Source: Frankia sp. QA3
GTDB taxonomy: Bacteria; Actinomycetota; Actinomycetes; Frankiales; Frankiaceae
Assembly (NCBI RefSeq): GCF_000262465.1
Contig: NZ_CM001489.1
Coordinates: 2,104,563 to 2,152,048 of the forward strand
Length of the DNA stretch: 47,486 bases
Direction of reading: 5' to 3'
Shown: positions 9,334 to 18,316 of the stretch, one piece after another
How positions within the stretch are numbered: position 1 is the stretch's first letter
Layout: each line of letters opens with the position of its first letter
Position numbers and translations under genes: made by a program
Notes under the pieces: generated by a model
The model's input: the letters and a program-made list of their open reading frames with translations, nothing else
What the model was told of the DNA's origin: nothing
Databases searched by the model: none

Positions 9334-10383
9334 ATGGCCACCACCGCAGCGCTGGTTGTCCCCACCCCGGGCGCCAAGTTCGAGCGCTCGACGGTCGAGC
9401 GCCGCGAGCTGCGCGACCGCGATGTCCTCATCGACATCAAGTACGCCGGCATCTGTCACAGCGACATCCACCAGGCCCGGGAGGAGTGGGGCCGGGGCAC
9501 GTTCCCGCTCGTTCCCGGCCACGAGATCGCCGGCGTGGTCGCCGCGGTCGGCCCGGGCGTGACGAAGTACGCCGTCGGCGACCGGGTCGGTGTGGGCTGC
9601 TTCGTCGACTCGTGCGGTGAGTGCGAGGCGTGCGAGGCCGACGAGGAGCAGTACTGCCTCAAGGGCGCAGTGCCCACGTACAACGGCAAGGGCTACGACG
9701 GCGAGATCACCTACGGCGGCTACAGCCAGAGCGTCGTCGTCACCGAGCACTTCGTCGTGCGCATTCCGCAGACGCTGCCCTTCGACGCGGCGGCCCCGCT
9801 GCTGTGCGCCGGGATCACCGTCTACTCGCCGCTGCGGCACTGGCAGGCCGGTCCCGGCAAGAAGGTCGCCGTCGTCGGCATGGGCGGGCTCGGCCACATG
9901 GCCGTCAAGATCGCCCATGCTCTGGGCGCCGAGGTGACCGTGCTCAGCCAGACGCTGGGCAAGGAGAAGGACGGCCTGCGCCTCGGCGCCGACCACTACT
10001 TCGCCACCGGCGACAAGGCGACGTTCAAGACGCTGCGCCGCTCGTTCGACCTGATCATCAACACCGTGTCGGCGAACCTGCCGCTGGACGCCTACCTCGG
10101 CCTGCTGCGCCTCAACGGCACGATGGTCAACCTGGGCGCGCCGCCCGAGGCCAGCTCGTTCAGCGTGTTCTCGCTGCTGGGCGGGCGGCGCAGCCTCGCC
10201 GGTTCCAGCGTCGGCGGCATCCGCGAGACCCAGGAGATGCTCGACTTCTGCGCCGAGCACCAGATCGCCTCGGAGATCGAGCTCATCGGCGCCGACGAGG
10301 TCGACGAGGCCTACGAGCGGGTGCTGCGCAGCGACGTGCGCTACCGGTTCGTCATCGACGTCGCCACCCTGACCCAGGCGTAG
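9334..10383 (+). CDS. Zinc-dependent alcohol dehydrogenase, cinnamyl-alcohol dehydrogenase type
   Basis: A protein of 349 residues. It shows the catalytic zinc ligands in GICHSDIHQ and PGHEIAG, and a structural zinc lobe with four cysteines between [13 protein letters not shown] and EEQYC. The nucleotide-binding glycine motif is [13 protein letters not shown]. This layout matches bacterial NADP-dependent YahK/AdhC-type aldehyde reductases of the CAD group. ATG 9334 is preceded by GAGGGAG. It diverges from the TetR gene and is probably repressed by it. The substrate is likely a medium-chain or aromatic aldehyde, but this cannot be fixed from sequence. Confidence 0.93.
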   Translation: MATTAALVVPTPGAKFERSTVERRELRDRDVLIDIKYAGICHSDIHQAREEWGRGTFPLVPGHEIAGVVAAVGPGVTKYAVGDRVGVGCFVDSCGECEACEADEEQYCLKGAVPTYNGKGYDGEITYGGYSQSVVVTEHFVVRIPQTLPFDAAAPLLCAGITVYSPLRHWQAGPGKKVAVVGMGGLGHMAVKIAHALGAEVTVLSQTLGKEKDGLRLGADHYFATGDKATFKTLRRSFDLIINTVSANLPLDAYLGLLRLNGTMVNLGAPPEASSFSVFSLLGGRRSLAGSSVGGIRETQEMLDFCAEHQIASEIELIGADEVDEAYERVLRSDVRYRFVIDVATLTQA

Positions 10384-10794
10384 GCATCGGCGCACAGGCA
10401 TGGGCCTGGACGTAGGCCCACGCCACGGCCCCACCGGCCGGCCGCGCCGGCGCCGGACACCGCGTCCGGACCGGCTCGGCCGGCCGTGCCCCGATCCCGC
10501 ACCCCGCCCACCCGCATCGGGAAAAAGCCAAGATAAATTCATCAATAAAAATATCCTTGGCGTCATCGTCTTCCCGGTCCCGCGAGATATCGATGCCATC
10601 CTTTCCGCGCGCTATTTGTTTACATGACATTCACAGCGCGCGCCGTTTCGACCTCGCCCGGCCCGTTACGATTCCTTTCGGGTTCGCCGCACGGCACCCG
10701 CCCCGGCCACCGGCCGGAACGAAAGTCGTAGGCCAGCCACGGGATTACCGGCCGCCCAGCCGCGCCCCGTAGTCGATCGGAAATGAGGGCTCTC
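10384..10794. other. Upstream region of ferredoxin gene, with an AT-rich patch
   Basis: Besides the hairpin at 10401-10420 there is no gene. The stretch from about 10515 to 10640 is strikingly AT-rich for this genome (for example ATTCATCAATAAAAATATCC) and probably carries the ferredoxin promoter, although I cannot fix -35 and -10 boxes with confidence. Confidence 0.45.
10401..10420 (+). terminator. Possible terminator hairpin after alcohol dehydrogenase
   Basis: TGGGCCT (10401-10407) and AGGCCCA (10414-10420) pair perfectly around a six-base loop, 18 bp after the dehydrogenase stop. There is no U-tract, which is usual in GC-rich actinomycetes, so function is inferred from position. Confidence 0.4.
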
Positions 10795-11130
10795 ATGCCA
10801 TTCGTCATCACCGCCGCGTGCATTGATGTCAAGGACGGCTCCTGCCTGGAGGGGTGCCCGGCCGACTGCATCTACGAGGGCGAGCGCAAGATGTACATCA
10901 ACCCCGACGAGTGCACCGAGTGCGGCGCCTGCGCGGTCTCCTGCCCCGTCGGCGCGGCCCTCAGCGACGACCGGGTGAAGGCGAAGGACAAGGAGTTCAT
11001 CGACAGCGAGGCGGCGTTCTTCAACGAGGTCCTGCCCGGCCGCGACGAGCCGCTCGGCGAGCCCGGCGGCGCCACCCGCCTCGGCAAGATCAAGGCCGAC
11101 ACCCCCTTCGTGGCCGCCTACGAGAAGTGA
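10795..11130 (+). CDS. fdxA: 7Fe ferredoxin, [3Fe-4S][4Fe-4S] type
   Basis: A protein of 111 residues from the ATG at 10795. An upstream ATG at 10783 is possible, but the family begins MPFVIT-like, so I use the later one. Cysteines at the start (AACIDVKDGSCLEGCPADC) and the run CTECGACAVSCP form the cluster-binding pattern of FdxA-type seven-iron ferredoxins. The C-terminal tail is long and charged, as in actinobacterial members. It is a soluble electron carrier, often paired with cytochromes P450 or other redox enzymes. No P450 lies in this window, so its partner is elsewhere. Confidence 0.93.
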   Translation: MPFVITAACIDVKDGSCLEGCPADCIYEGERKMYINPDECTECGACAVSCPVGAALSDDRVKAKDKEFIDSEAAFFNEVLPGRDEPLGEPGGATRLGKIKADTPFVAAYEK

Positions 11131-11538
11131 CCCCCCGCGGGCGGGTCGGTGGCTCCACATCCGGACCGCCCGCAGCGGAACCCCGCAACAGGACGCCGCC
11201 GGGGATGCCGGGCCAAGCCACGACCAGCTCGGCGAACCCGACGGCGGCGCACCAGCCGAGCCCAGGCCCGCATGTCGTCTGATGGCTTGGCGCGCCAGCG
11301 GGGGTAGTCCCCGGCCAGGTGGGTGGCGGTACCACGCGAGGCGTTGACCGCCGGCCACGCGTCGTAGCTGTGCCCCGCCCAGCCAAGGGCGACCTCGGTC
11401 CGGCCCGCGCCCGCACCGACCCGGACACACTGCGCGAGATGCTCGCCCTGGTGGCGGGCACCCGCGGAAGCATCCGCCGGCGGGCCCGCCTGCACCAAAA
11501 GCATGTCTCGTGTGGCCGCGCCGGGTACATATCCGATC
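11131..11538. other. No gene recognised between ferredoxin and transposase remnant
   Basis: Open frames on both strands lack recognisable domains. The region lies between an intact gene and a decayed insertion sequence and may include the left part of that element, but I could not identify its terminal repeat. Confidence 0.4.
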
Positions 11539-12096
11539 ATGGATGTGATGGAGAGCAGCCTGGCTGTGCGGCTGGTCCCGGATGATCTGTGGGAGCTGGT
11601 GGAACCGTTGCTGCCCCGGTTCGAGACCCGCCAGCAGGGTGGCGGGACCGCGCCGCTCGAGGATCGGGCGGTGTTCACCGCGGTGGTCTACGTGCTGACC
11701 GCGGGCTGTGCCTGGCGGCATCTACCGACCGAGTTCGGGGTGTCGGTGCCCACGGCGCACCGGCGGTTCCTGGCCTGGACCCGGGCCGGTCTGTGGCCCC
11801 GGCTGCACCGGGCGATCCTCGACGCCCACGGCGGCGCCGGTGACATCGACTGGTCGTCGGCGATCGTGGACGCGGCGAGCCTGCGGGCTACAGGGGGGGA
11901 ACGCCGGCCGGCCCGAACCCGGTCGATCGCGGCAAAGCCAGCGCGACACTCCATGTCCTGACCGATGGAGGCGGGCTGCCGCTGGTCGTGGGCGTCTCGG
12001 CGGCGAACAGCTCGGTCGGTACCGGTGGAAGCCGAGAGAACGCTGGCGTGGCTGGACGGCTACGACCGACCGTCCATCCGTCCGCTAAAAATATAA
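11539..12096 (+). pseudogene. IS5-family transposase, frameshifted and internally deleted
   Basis: The first 120 codons are a good transposase N-terminus: LVPDDLWELVEPLLP, GCAWRHLPTEFGVSVPTAHR, and the DDE first Asp region in DWSSAIVDAASLRA. At the G7 run 11893-11899 the frame breaks. Homology resumes in the -1 frame as GPNPVDRGKASATLHVLTD and VVGVSAANS, and then jumps back to the first frame as ERTLAWLDGYDRPSIRPL, ending at TAA 12094-12096. The segment normally between AAN(T)HD and the ERTLAW motif is missing, so the second Asp of the triad is lost. The element is inactive. Confidence 0.85.
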
Positions 12097-12344
12097 CGGC
12101 CACAACTTCCTCGGTTTCCTCTCCCTTTCCGCCGCGTTTGCCTGCTGGAAAAAAATCCCCACGTGAGACACCCTTTAAGGCGCACCCTTGGTGGTGATCA
12201 AGGGCTGGATCGCGCAAGCTGCTTGATCCAGATCATCGAGGCGCGAACAGGAGCGGTTACCGTGGGACGAGTACGCCGGCCGTGGGCGGTGCCGGCGACA
12301 TAGAGGAAGATCGCGCGTCCGACGACGCGAGGACCGACTCGTGC
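12097..12344. other. Lower-GC spacer with an inverted repeat
   Basis: This gap follows the transposase remnant and is visibly less GC-rich. CTGGATC at 12205-12211 and GATCCAG at 12225-12231 form a perfect 7-bp inverted repeat with a 13-bp spacer. No gene is evident. Confidence 0.4.
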
Positions 12345-13000
12345 TCACCGGTCAGATCTCCGTGTAGCGAGCACGGAGCCGCGCCACGCGTCCAAGCCCC
12401 GACCCGACCCAACGCCGACGATCATGATGTTCCGCGGAACCGCGCCACACCGCCCAGCCACAGCCATCATGGTGTGTCCCCACGTCCACGCCTCGACGAT
12501 TCGGATCAGGTGCGGCGGTGGCCGAGTGGCCAACACCCGGCCACCGACCTTGGCCTCCCGAACGGCCTTGTGGGTGCCGTCGGCCATGAGGACCGCGGTG
12601 TCACCGTCGAAACTGTTCGGGGTGCACGACTCCAACGCCCCGCCGGACGACGCGCCGGCGATGCCGTTCTGGGCGCAGAGGCGGGCCTGGGTGTCGTCGT
12701 AACGATCGGTGTAACGGTTACCGGACTGCCAGCAGGTCTGATCAGGAGTGACCGGGCGGCACGAAGTCGCGAGGGGGGCGACACCTCCACCGGTGGTGTC
12801 ACAGGGGTTCTCGAACAGGTCCGGGCTGGCGGGCTCGGCAAGCTGGATGGTAGCGGCGGGCCGCACTGCGGGACGACGACGACGTGGTAGCCGGCGTTCG
12901 GGTCAGGAACGGTCAGACCGGGCCCACCGGAGGCGCTGTTCGCCTGGGCCTTGCGCTGCGGCAGATTCCCTCGCGGCCAGCCCACCGTCGCCCGCGGCCG
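12345..13000 (-). pseudogene. Remnant of a Hint-domain (polymorphic-toxin type) protein
   Basis: The minus-strand frame ending at 12345 contains SCTPNSFDGDTAVLMADG followed by THKAVREAKVGGRVLAT. This is the start of a Hint (intein/hedgehog-like) autoprocessing domain: Cys1 followed by S/F, GDT.VLMADG and VGD.VLATD. Such pretoxin-Hint domains precede C-terminal toxins in secreted polymorphic toxins. Upstream residues DLFENPCDTTGGG continue, after a frame change near 12860, into GGPGLTVPDPNAGYHVVVVP. The rest of the Hint fold, its C-terminal His-Asn and any toxin domain are absent. I read it as a truncated, frameshifted fragment; the limits are approximate. Confidence 0.6.
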
Positions 13001-13139
13001 AAGCGGCGTCGCCCGTCTCCTCGCCGACTTCGGACAGCGGGGGCGCGAACGTGCCCGCTCGTCCGCCGACACCTGCCACGACGCCGTGACCACCAGGAGG
13101 TCGGCGGGCCCGGCGACGTCACGGGCACCGACGGGGCGG

Positions 13140-14276
13140 TCAGGGGATGACCCGGCGACGGCGCAGGTCGTCGAAGAGAGCGTGGAACATCGTCTCGGTC
13201 TCGACGTACTCGTGGAAGCCGAAGCGGCGGGCCTTCGAGCCGTCGGCGAACATGTCGTAGTCCCAGGAGAACACCGCGTCGCCGAACCGCCAGGACGAGA
13301 CCTCCTGAAAGGTGTGGCCGGCGAGGCCGTGGCAAGCGGTCATCGTCGTCCACAGTTCCTCCTTGTCGGCCATGACGGACTCGAGCTTCATCGGCAGCGG
13401 CGGGGCGACCTCCAGGCCGAAGTAGCGGCCGATCGCCGGCCACATCTCGCTCCACCGGAACAGGTCGCCGTTGTTGATGTTGAAGGCCTGGTCGGCACAC
13501 GCCTCGGTGGTCGCTGCCCACACGGTCGCCTTCGCCAGCAGGCCGGCGTCGGTGACCTCCAGCAACGCGTCGTAGGCCCCCGGCGCGCCGGGGAAACGCA
13601 GCGGCAGGCCGAGTTCCTTCGACATCGACGCGTACACCGCGAGGACCATCGTGAGGTTCATCGGATTGCCCGTGGCGAACCCGCACACGACCGACGGGCG
13701 GATCGCAGACCAGCTCCAGGCCGCATTCCAGCCGCGGGCCGCCAGATAGTCCTGCTGGTCGACGTTGAACTCCGGCGGCATGTGCCCGGCGTCGGACTCC
13801 CGCGCCGGGGTCTTGAACGGGCCGAGGTGCGCGCCGTACACCTTGTAACCCTGCATCAGGCTGACGTGGCGCAGCGCCGGACTCGCCGCGTCGAGGGTCT
13901 CGACGACGTGCGTCAGCATCGCCAGGTTCGGCGCGACGAGCTCGGCCCAGGTCGGCCGGTCCTGGTAGGCGGCGTAGAACACGTGGGTCACCGTGCGCAG
14001 GCCACCGAGCGCGGCCCGGGTGGCGTCGAGGTCGAGCAGGTCGACGGCGACATGGCGCACGCGCGGCGCCGGCGGGCCGCCGCGGCGCGACACCCCGATG
14101 ACCTCCCAGTCGCCGAGGCCGGCGAGGTGCCCGACGAGGGTGCGGCCGATCACCCCCTGGGCGCCGACCACGAGGGCGACCTTGTCCGCGGGACGGGTGT
14201 CCACGGGACGGGTGTCCACGGGACGGGTGTCCACGGGACGGGTGTCCACGGGACGGGTGGTGTGGCTGTGGGTCAT
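13140..14276 (-). CDS. PRISE-type NAD(P)-dependent reductase (progesterone 5-beta-reductase/iridoid synthase family)
   Basis: A protein of 378 residues from the ATG at 14276, preceded by CCAGGAGCAGCAG. After a tail containing five TRPVD-like pentapeptides encoded by a 15-bp repeat, the Rossmann fold starts with VALVVGAQGVIGRTL. The family pattern continues with HVSLMQGYKVYGAH, NVDQQDYLAARGWNAAWSW, SAIRPSVVCGFATGNPMN and AFNINNGDLFRWSEMWP, matching bacterial members of the PRISE group of atypical SDRs that reduce activated C=C bonds of enones. It diverges from a LysR gene across 132 bp and is the probable target of that regulator. Confidence 0.85.
   Translation of the reverse strand: MTHSHTTRPVDTRPVDTRPVDTRPVDTRPADKVALVVGAQGVIGRTLVGHLAGLGDWEVIGVSRRGGPPAPRVRHVAVDLLDLDATRAALGGLRTVTHVFYAAYQDRPTWAELVAPNLAMLTHVVETLDAASPALRHVSLMQGYKVYGAHLGPFKTPARESDAGHMPPEFNVDQQDYLAARGWNAAWSWSAIRPSVVCGFATGNPMNLTMVLAVYASMSKELGLPLRFPGAPGAYDALLEVTDAGLLAKATVWAATTEACADQAFNINNGDLFRWSEMWPAIGRYFGLEVAPPLPMKLESVMADKEELWTTMTACHGLAGHTFQEVSSWRFGDAVFSWDYDMFADGSKARRFGFHEYVETETMFHALFDDLRRRRVIP
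14184..14258. repeat. 15-bp minisatellite inside a coding region, 5 copies
   Basis: The unit GTCCACGGGACGGGT occurs five times from 14184 to 14258. The first copy has CG in place of CA. It is in frame in the minus-strand reductase and encodes consecutive TRPVD pentapeptides near the N-terminus, so copy-number change would not break the frame. Confidence 0.93.
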
Positions 14277-14359
14277 CTGCTGCTCCTGGCATCGCCGGTG
14301 TCGGGTCCGGACCCGGTCCGCTTCGGGAACGTCCCGCTGTCTCGAGCCTGCGCACCGCA

Positions 14360-14411
14360 AAGACATAAGTCGAAGACATAGTTTTTGTGAGGCTCATAAA
14401 CTCTGCTTATG
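14360..14411. promoter_or_regulatory. Candidate LysR-type binding region
   Basis: Between the divergent reductase and LysR genes, AAGACATA is repeated at 14360-14367 and 14373-14380. CATAAG (14364-14369) is inverted as CTTATG (14406-14411), which overlaps the LysR start codon. This AT-rich block in a GC-rich genome is where a divergent LysR regulator would be expected to bind. Confidence 0.45.
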
Positions 14412-15320
14412 ACAACGCTGCGTCAGCTCGAGTACCTGGTGCGGGTCGTCGACGAGGGGTCCTTCACCCGGGCGGCCGAGTTGCTGCACGTCAGTCAGCC
14501 GGCGCTGTCGCACCAGGTGCGGGCGCTGGAACGCGCGGTCGGCGGCGCGCTGCTCGAACGGCTTCCGCGCACGGTCCGGCTGACCCCGATGGGCCGGGCG
14601 CTGCTCCCCCACGCCCGCGCCGCGCTCGCCGACGCCGAACGCGCCCGGTGCGCCGCGCGGCGCGCCGCCGGGCTCGAACGCGGCGAGGTGCAGATCGCGA
14701 CCGTGTACTCGGTGACCCTCGGGGTGCTGCCGCCGGTGCTGCGCGCCTGGCACCAGGCGCACGAGGGGGTGCGGGTGCGCCTGTTCGAGCATCGGCACGC
14801 CGAGGAGCTCGCCGAGGCGATGCTCGCCGGGCAGGCCGATCTCGCGATCGGGCCGCCGCCGCCGCCGGCCTGGCACGGCCCGGTCCGACCGCTCGGCGAG
14901 GAGGAGTTCGTCGTCGTGCTGCCGCCGGACGACCCGGCCGTACCCGCCGCGACGACCCAGGTCGAGCTCGGCCGCCTCGCCGCCCGGGACTGGGTGCACT
15001 ACGCCCCCGGTCACGGTCTCGCCGACGTGCTGGACCGGGCCGCCGCCGACGCCGGGTTCCGGCCCCGCGCCGCGGTACGCACCGAGCAGACCGCCACCGC
15101 CCCGATCCTCGCCGCCGCCGGGCTCGGCCCGGCCCTCGTCCCGGCGAGCATCGTGCCCGCCCCGTTCGGCGGGCGGGTCCTGCGGGTCGACCCACCGCTG
15201 CGCCGCCCGCTGGCCGCCTACTCGCGCGACGAACCCGACGTGCTCAGCGCGGCCTTCCTCGGCCTGCTCACCCGGCACGCCCGCCTGCTGCCCGCGCACG
15301 TGCGTGCCCTGCTGCCCTGA
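14409..15320 (+). CDS. LysR family transcriptional regulator
   Basis: A protein of 303 residues. The N-terminal winged helix contains LRQLEYLVRVVDEGSFTRAA and LLHVSQPALSHQVRALE, the standard LysR helix-turn-helix. The substrate-binding domain starts at GEVQIATVYSVTLGVLPPVL. Length is normal. The start is ATG 14409 with only a weak ribosome site, and its start codon lies in a CATAAG/CTTATG inverted repeat, consistent with autoregulation. The neighbour 132 bp away on the other strand is a PRISE reductase, the likely regulated gene. Confidence 0.92.
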   Translation: MTTLRQLEYLVRVVDEGSFTRAAELLHVSQPALSHQVRALERAVGGALLERLPRTVRLTPMGRALLPHARAALADAERARCAARRAAGLERGEVQIATVYSVTLGVLPPVLRAWHQAHEGVRVRLFEHRHAEELAEAMLAGQADLAIGPPPPPAWHGPVRPLGEEEFVVVLPPDDPAVPAATTQVELGRLAARDWVHYAPGHGLADVLDRAAADAGFRPRAAVRTEQTATAPILAAAGLGPALVPASIVPAPFGGRVLRVDPPLRRPLAAYSRDEPDVLSAAFLGLLTRHARLLPAHVRALLP

Positions 15321-15752
15321 CACTCACCGCCACCCGAGCTCGGCGGCCTGGCGGGCTTCCCCTGCGGCGCGACGGCGCGACGCCGACGGCCGCAAGCGCC
15401 GACGCGGACCGCCCGCCTCCTTGGCCTGGCCGTCGCCGCCGGGCAACCGGCCAGCGGGCGCACCTTCCCGACCGCCGAGGCCGCCACAGGCCCCCGAACA
15501 CCGCCGCAGAAAGCGACACGGACACGGACACGGACACGGACGACGCCGACTCCTACGCAATCATCCCGCGGGCGTACTCGATCCACGCGCTCGGCATCCT
15601 GGGTAATCTCTCCGCCTCCGGTTACTACGTCGTGCCCACCAACATGTGGGGCGGCCCGCCGGCCCTGTTCCCACTACTGGAAGGCGATTCCACAGTCCAA
15701 TGGTGCCTCGCCGCCGACGCGCAACACCGCGTAGACGGCCGCGCGACGTCGG
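15321..15752. other. No confident gene; hexanucleotide repeat
   Basis: The reading frame through this gap includes a fairly protein-like stretch ([20 protein letters not shown]) after a D-T repeat encoded by the hexanucleotide array, but it has no start of its own and no domain I recognise. It could be a remnant of a lost gene. It separates the LysR gene from the MMPL stump. Confidence 0.35.
15515..15541. repeat. 6-bp tandem repeat, about 4.5 copies
   Basis: GACACG is repeated four times from 15515 to 15538, followed by a partial unit. It would encode alternating Asp-Thr in one frame. Confidence 0.85.
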
Positions 15753-16466
15753 CTACCCCGCGGCGTGCACGGCCGCAAGCCGCCTGCCGGCGGCGTCCCG
15801 GGTGAGGTGCACCAGCGCCGGCAGCAGGACGGTGCGCAGCACCAGCGCGTCGAGCGCGACGCCGACGGCCGGTCCGAGGCCGAGCAGTTTCATCGTGCGT
15901 ACCTGCTGGCAGGCCAGCCCGGCGAAGAGGGCGATCATGATCAGACTGATCGCGATGACCACGTGGCCGACGTCCGCGTGGCCGACGTCCGCGTGGCCGA
16001 CGTCCGCGTGGCCGACGTCCGCGTGGCCGACGTCCGCGTGGCCGGAACGGATCGCCGCCGCCGGGTCCCCGCCGCCCGCCGGCTCCGCCCCCGGATCCCA
16101 CAGCCGGCGCAGCAGGGTCAGGTGCATGCCGATGGACAGACCGAAGGAGAGGACGAGGACGAACGGCTCGATCGGCCCGCCGAGGGCGCCGAGGGCGCCG
16201 GCCAGGTGGCCGTCGCAGAAGACGAAGGTGATGGCGCCGAGCGCCGCGGCCGTGGTCAGCACGCTCGCCCCGACGATCGCCACGGTGGGGCCGACCGAGC
16301 GCAGGCTCGCGAGCACGGTCACGCCGAGGGCGACGAGTTCGAGGGCCGCGAAGGCCGGCAGCACCCGGGTGAAGCGGGTCGTCATGTCGTCGAACAACGC
16401 GGTCTGACCGCCGAGAGGCCGCCGTAACCGGCACATCTGTCCTTTTCGTCCGTATTTGCGGACCAC
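15753..16466 (-). pseudogene. C-terminal stump of an MMPL/RND-type transporter
   Basis: The 237-codon frame matches only the last membrane block of actinobacterial MMPL lipid exporters: [28 protein letters not shown], then [13 protein letters not shown] and [18 protein letters not shown]. The usual SIDYEVFLLSRIRE after the FGLS motif reads [14 protein letters not shown], so the conserved acidic and aromatic residues are lost. The loop that follows is replaced by five HADVG pentapeptides encoded by a 15-bp repeat. The first three quarters of the protein and the first membrane block are missing. I call it a degraded pseudogene; a small divergent membrane protein is the alternative. Confidence 0.7.
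15961..16043. repeat. 15-bp minisatellite inside the MMPL stump, 5.5 copies
   Basis: The unit GCGTGGCCGACGTCC runs from 15961 to 16043 with one variant base in the first copy. On the minus strand it encodes consecutive HADVG pentapeptides in the cytoplasmic loop region of the MMPL remnant. Confidence 0.93.
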
Positions 16467-16762
16467 TGCGGGGACAATCTGAGCGCAGACCGACGATCAG
16501 CGTCCATCAGTGCTCGGCACCGTCCGGCCTCGGCGGCAAGAAGACCGGTGCCGAATTGCAGGCGAATTTTTAATCCTGGGAGGCTGGGCGGGCTATATCC
16601 AATCTTTAGGGGAATTTGAGGTCGCGCGTCGATACTCGCAGGAACACTCTGGGGGGCGGCCCGCCCGCCGGCGTGACCGGCCGGATACGGCGTGGGCGGC
16701 GCGGGCGGATCGCACCCGCGGCGCCGGGTCGCCGCCACCGGCGTTGCGAGGGAAGGGAAGCC

Positions 16763-18259
16763 ATGACGCAGACGACCAGGAGCGACCAGGTACAGGTCGT
16801 CATCCCCGGCCAGGATGTGCGCGACCCCGGTCGCCGGCTGTCCCAGCTGTTCGACCCGGGCTCGTTCGTCGCCGCCGACGCGCCCGCGGGCGGCCGGGTG
16901 CTGTCCGGACGGGGCCGCATCGACGGCGTGCCCGCGGTCGCCTTCTGCACCGACGGGACCCGGATGGGCGGGGCGCTCGGCGCGCTCGGCGCTCGGCAGA
17001 TCGTCGCCGCCATCGAGGAGGCGGTCCGCGACGGCGTCCCGGTCGTCGGGCTGTGGCACTCCGGCGGCGCGAGCCTGGCCGAGGGGGTCGAGGCCCTCGA
17101 CGGCATCGGCCAGATCTTCGCCGCCATGATCCACGCATCCGGGCGGGTGCCGCAGATCTCCGTCGTGCTGGGTCCCGCGGCCGGCGGTGCCGCGTACGGG
17201 CCGGCGCTGACCGACGTCGTGATCATGGCGCCGGACGGGCGGGTCTTCGTCACCGGCCCGGACGTGGTGCGCAGCGTCACCGGGGAACAGATCGACATGG
17301 CGGGTCTCGGCGGCGCCGACGCGCACGGCCGGCGCTCCGGCGTCGTCCACGTCATCGCCCGCTCCGAGAGCGACGCCTACCAGCGGGCCCGGCGGATCAC
17401 CACGCTGCTCGCCGCGCCGGGGCACGTCGACCTCGACGCCATCACCGCCGAGGAGGCGGCCGCCGACTCCGCCCGCGCGGCCGGGGAGAAGCTGGTCGCG
17501 CCCGACCCGCGCGACCCGCGGTCGCTGCTGCCGCAGCGGGCGCGGCGGGCCTACGACGTGCACCCGCTGGTGCACCGGCTCCTCGACGGCGACGGCGGCC
17601 CCGGCAGCTTCGAGGAGCTCCAACCGCGCTGGGCGCCGAACGTCGTCGTCGGTCTCGGCCGGCTGTACGGCCACAGCGTCGGCGTGATCGCGAACAACCC
17701 GCTGCGCAAGGGCGGCTGCCTGGACTCCCTGAGCGCCGAGAAGGCCGCCCGTTTCGTCCGCATGTGCGATTCCTTCGGCATCCCGCTCGTCGTCCTCGTC
17801 GACGTCCCCGGCTACCTGCCCGGCGTCGGCCAGGAATGGGACGGCGTGGTCCGCCGCGGCGCGAAGCTGCTCTACGCCTTCGCCGAGGCCACCGTGCCCC
17901 GGGTCACCCTCATCACCCGCAAGTCGTTCGGTGGCGCCTACATCGCGATGAACTCCCGCTCGCTCGGGGCCACGGCCGTGCTCGCCTGGCCCGAGGCCGA
18001 GGTCGCCGTGATGGGCGCCGAGGCCGCCGTCGGCATCCTGCACCGGCGCGCGCTGGCCGCCGCCTCCGACGACGCCCGGCCCGGTGTGCTCGCCCGCCTC
18101 GTCGAGGAGCACACCCGCACCGCCGGCGGCGTCGAGCGGGGGGTGGCGCTGGGCGTCATCGACGACGTCATCGACCCGGTCGACACCCGCCCCCGCATCG
18201 CGCGGGCGCTGGCGGCCGCCCCGGCCCGCCGCGGCCGGCACGGCAACATCCCGCTGTGA
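16763..18259 (+). CDS. Acyl-CoA carboxylase, carboxyltransferase (beta) subunit
   Basis: A protein of 498 residues from the ATG at 16763, with GAGGGAAGGGAAG upstream; the open frame extends further but without family character. It carries the two crotonase-like halves of biotin-dependent carboxyltransferases. The N half has VVGLWHSGGASLAEG and VVLGPAAGGAAYGPAL. The C half has VVVGLGRLYGHSVGVIANNP, CDSFGIPLVVLVDVPGYLPG and TLITRKSFGGAYIAMNS. It would transfer carboxyl from carboxybiotin to acetyl- or propionyl-CoA, feeding malonyl- or methylmalonyl-CoA for lipid or polyketide synthesis. No alpha subunit is adjacent, so its partner must be encoded elsewhere. Confidence 0.93.
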   Translation: MTQTTRSDQVQVVIPGQDVRDPGRRLSQLFDPGSFVAADAPAGGRVLSGRGRIDGVPAVAFCTDGTRMGGALGALGARQIVAAIEEAVRDGVPVVGLWHSGGASLAEGVEALDGIGQIFAAMIHASGRVPQISVVLGPAAGGAAYGPALTDVVIMAPDGRVFVTGPDVVRSVTGEQIDMAGLGGADAHGRRSGVVHVIARSESDAYQRARRITTLLAAPGHVDLDAITAEEAAADSARAAGEKLVAPDPRDPRSLLPQRARRAYDVHPLVHRLLDGDGGPGSFEELQPRWAPNVVVGLGRLYGHSVGVIANNPLRKGGCLDSLSAEKAARFVRMCDSFGIPLVVLVDVPGYLPGVGQEWDGVVRRGAKLLYAFAEATVPRVTLITRKSFGGAYIAMNSRSLGATAVLAWPEAEVAVMGAEAAVGILHRRALAAASDDARPGVLARLVEEHTRTAGGVERGVALGVIDDVIDPVDTRPRIARALAAAPARRGRHGNIPL

Positions 18260-18316
18260 GGGCGGCTGCGCCGCGAAACGCTCCCCAGCGCGCCCGGGCC
18301 TGCGTAATGATCGGCT

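Noticed and set aside
8425..10599. 724-codon minus-strand frame antisense to the alcohol dehydrogenase
   Set aside because: Only its last 237 codons are a real gene (TetR); the rest mirrors the dehydrogenase and has no motif of its own.
11893..11899. Programmed frameshift at the G7 run in the IS5 transposase
   Set aside because: The zero-frame codons do not fit a classic slippery heptamer and the reading frame downstream is destroyed by a deletion, so the gene is dead in any case.
14387..15805. 472-codon plus-strand frame over the LysR gene
   Set aside because: It overlaps the LysR gene in another frame; only its tail after 15500 looks slightly protein-like and that part has no start of its own.
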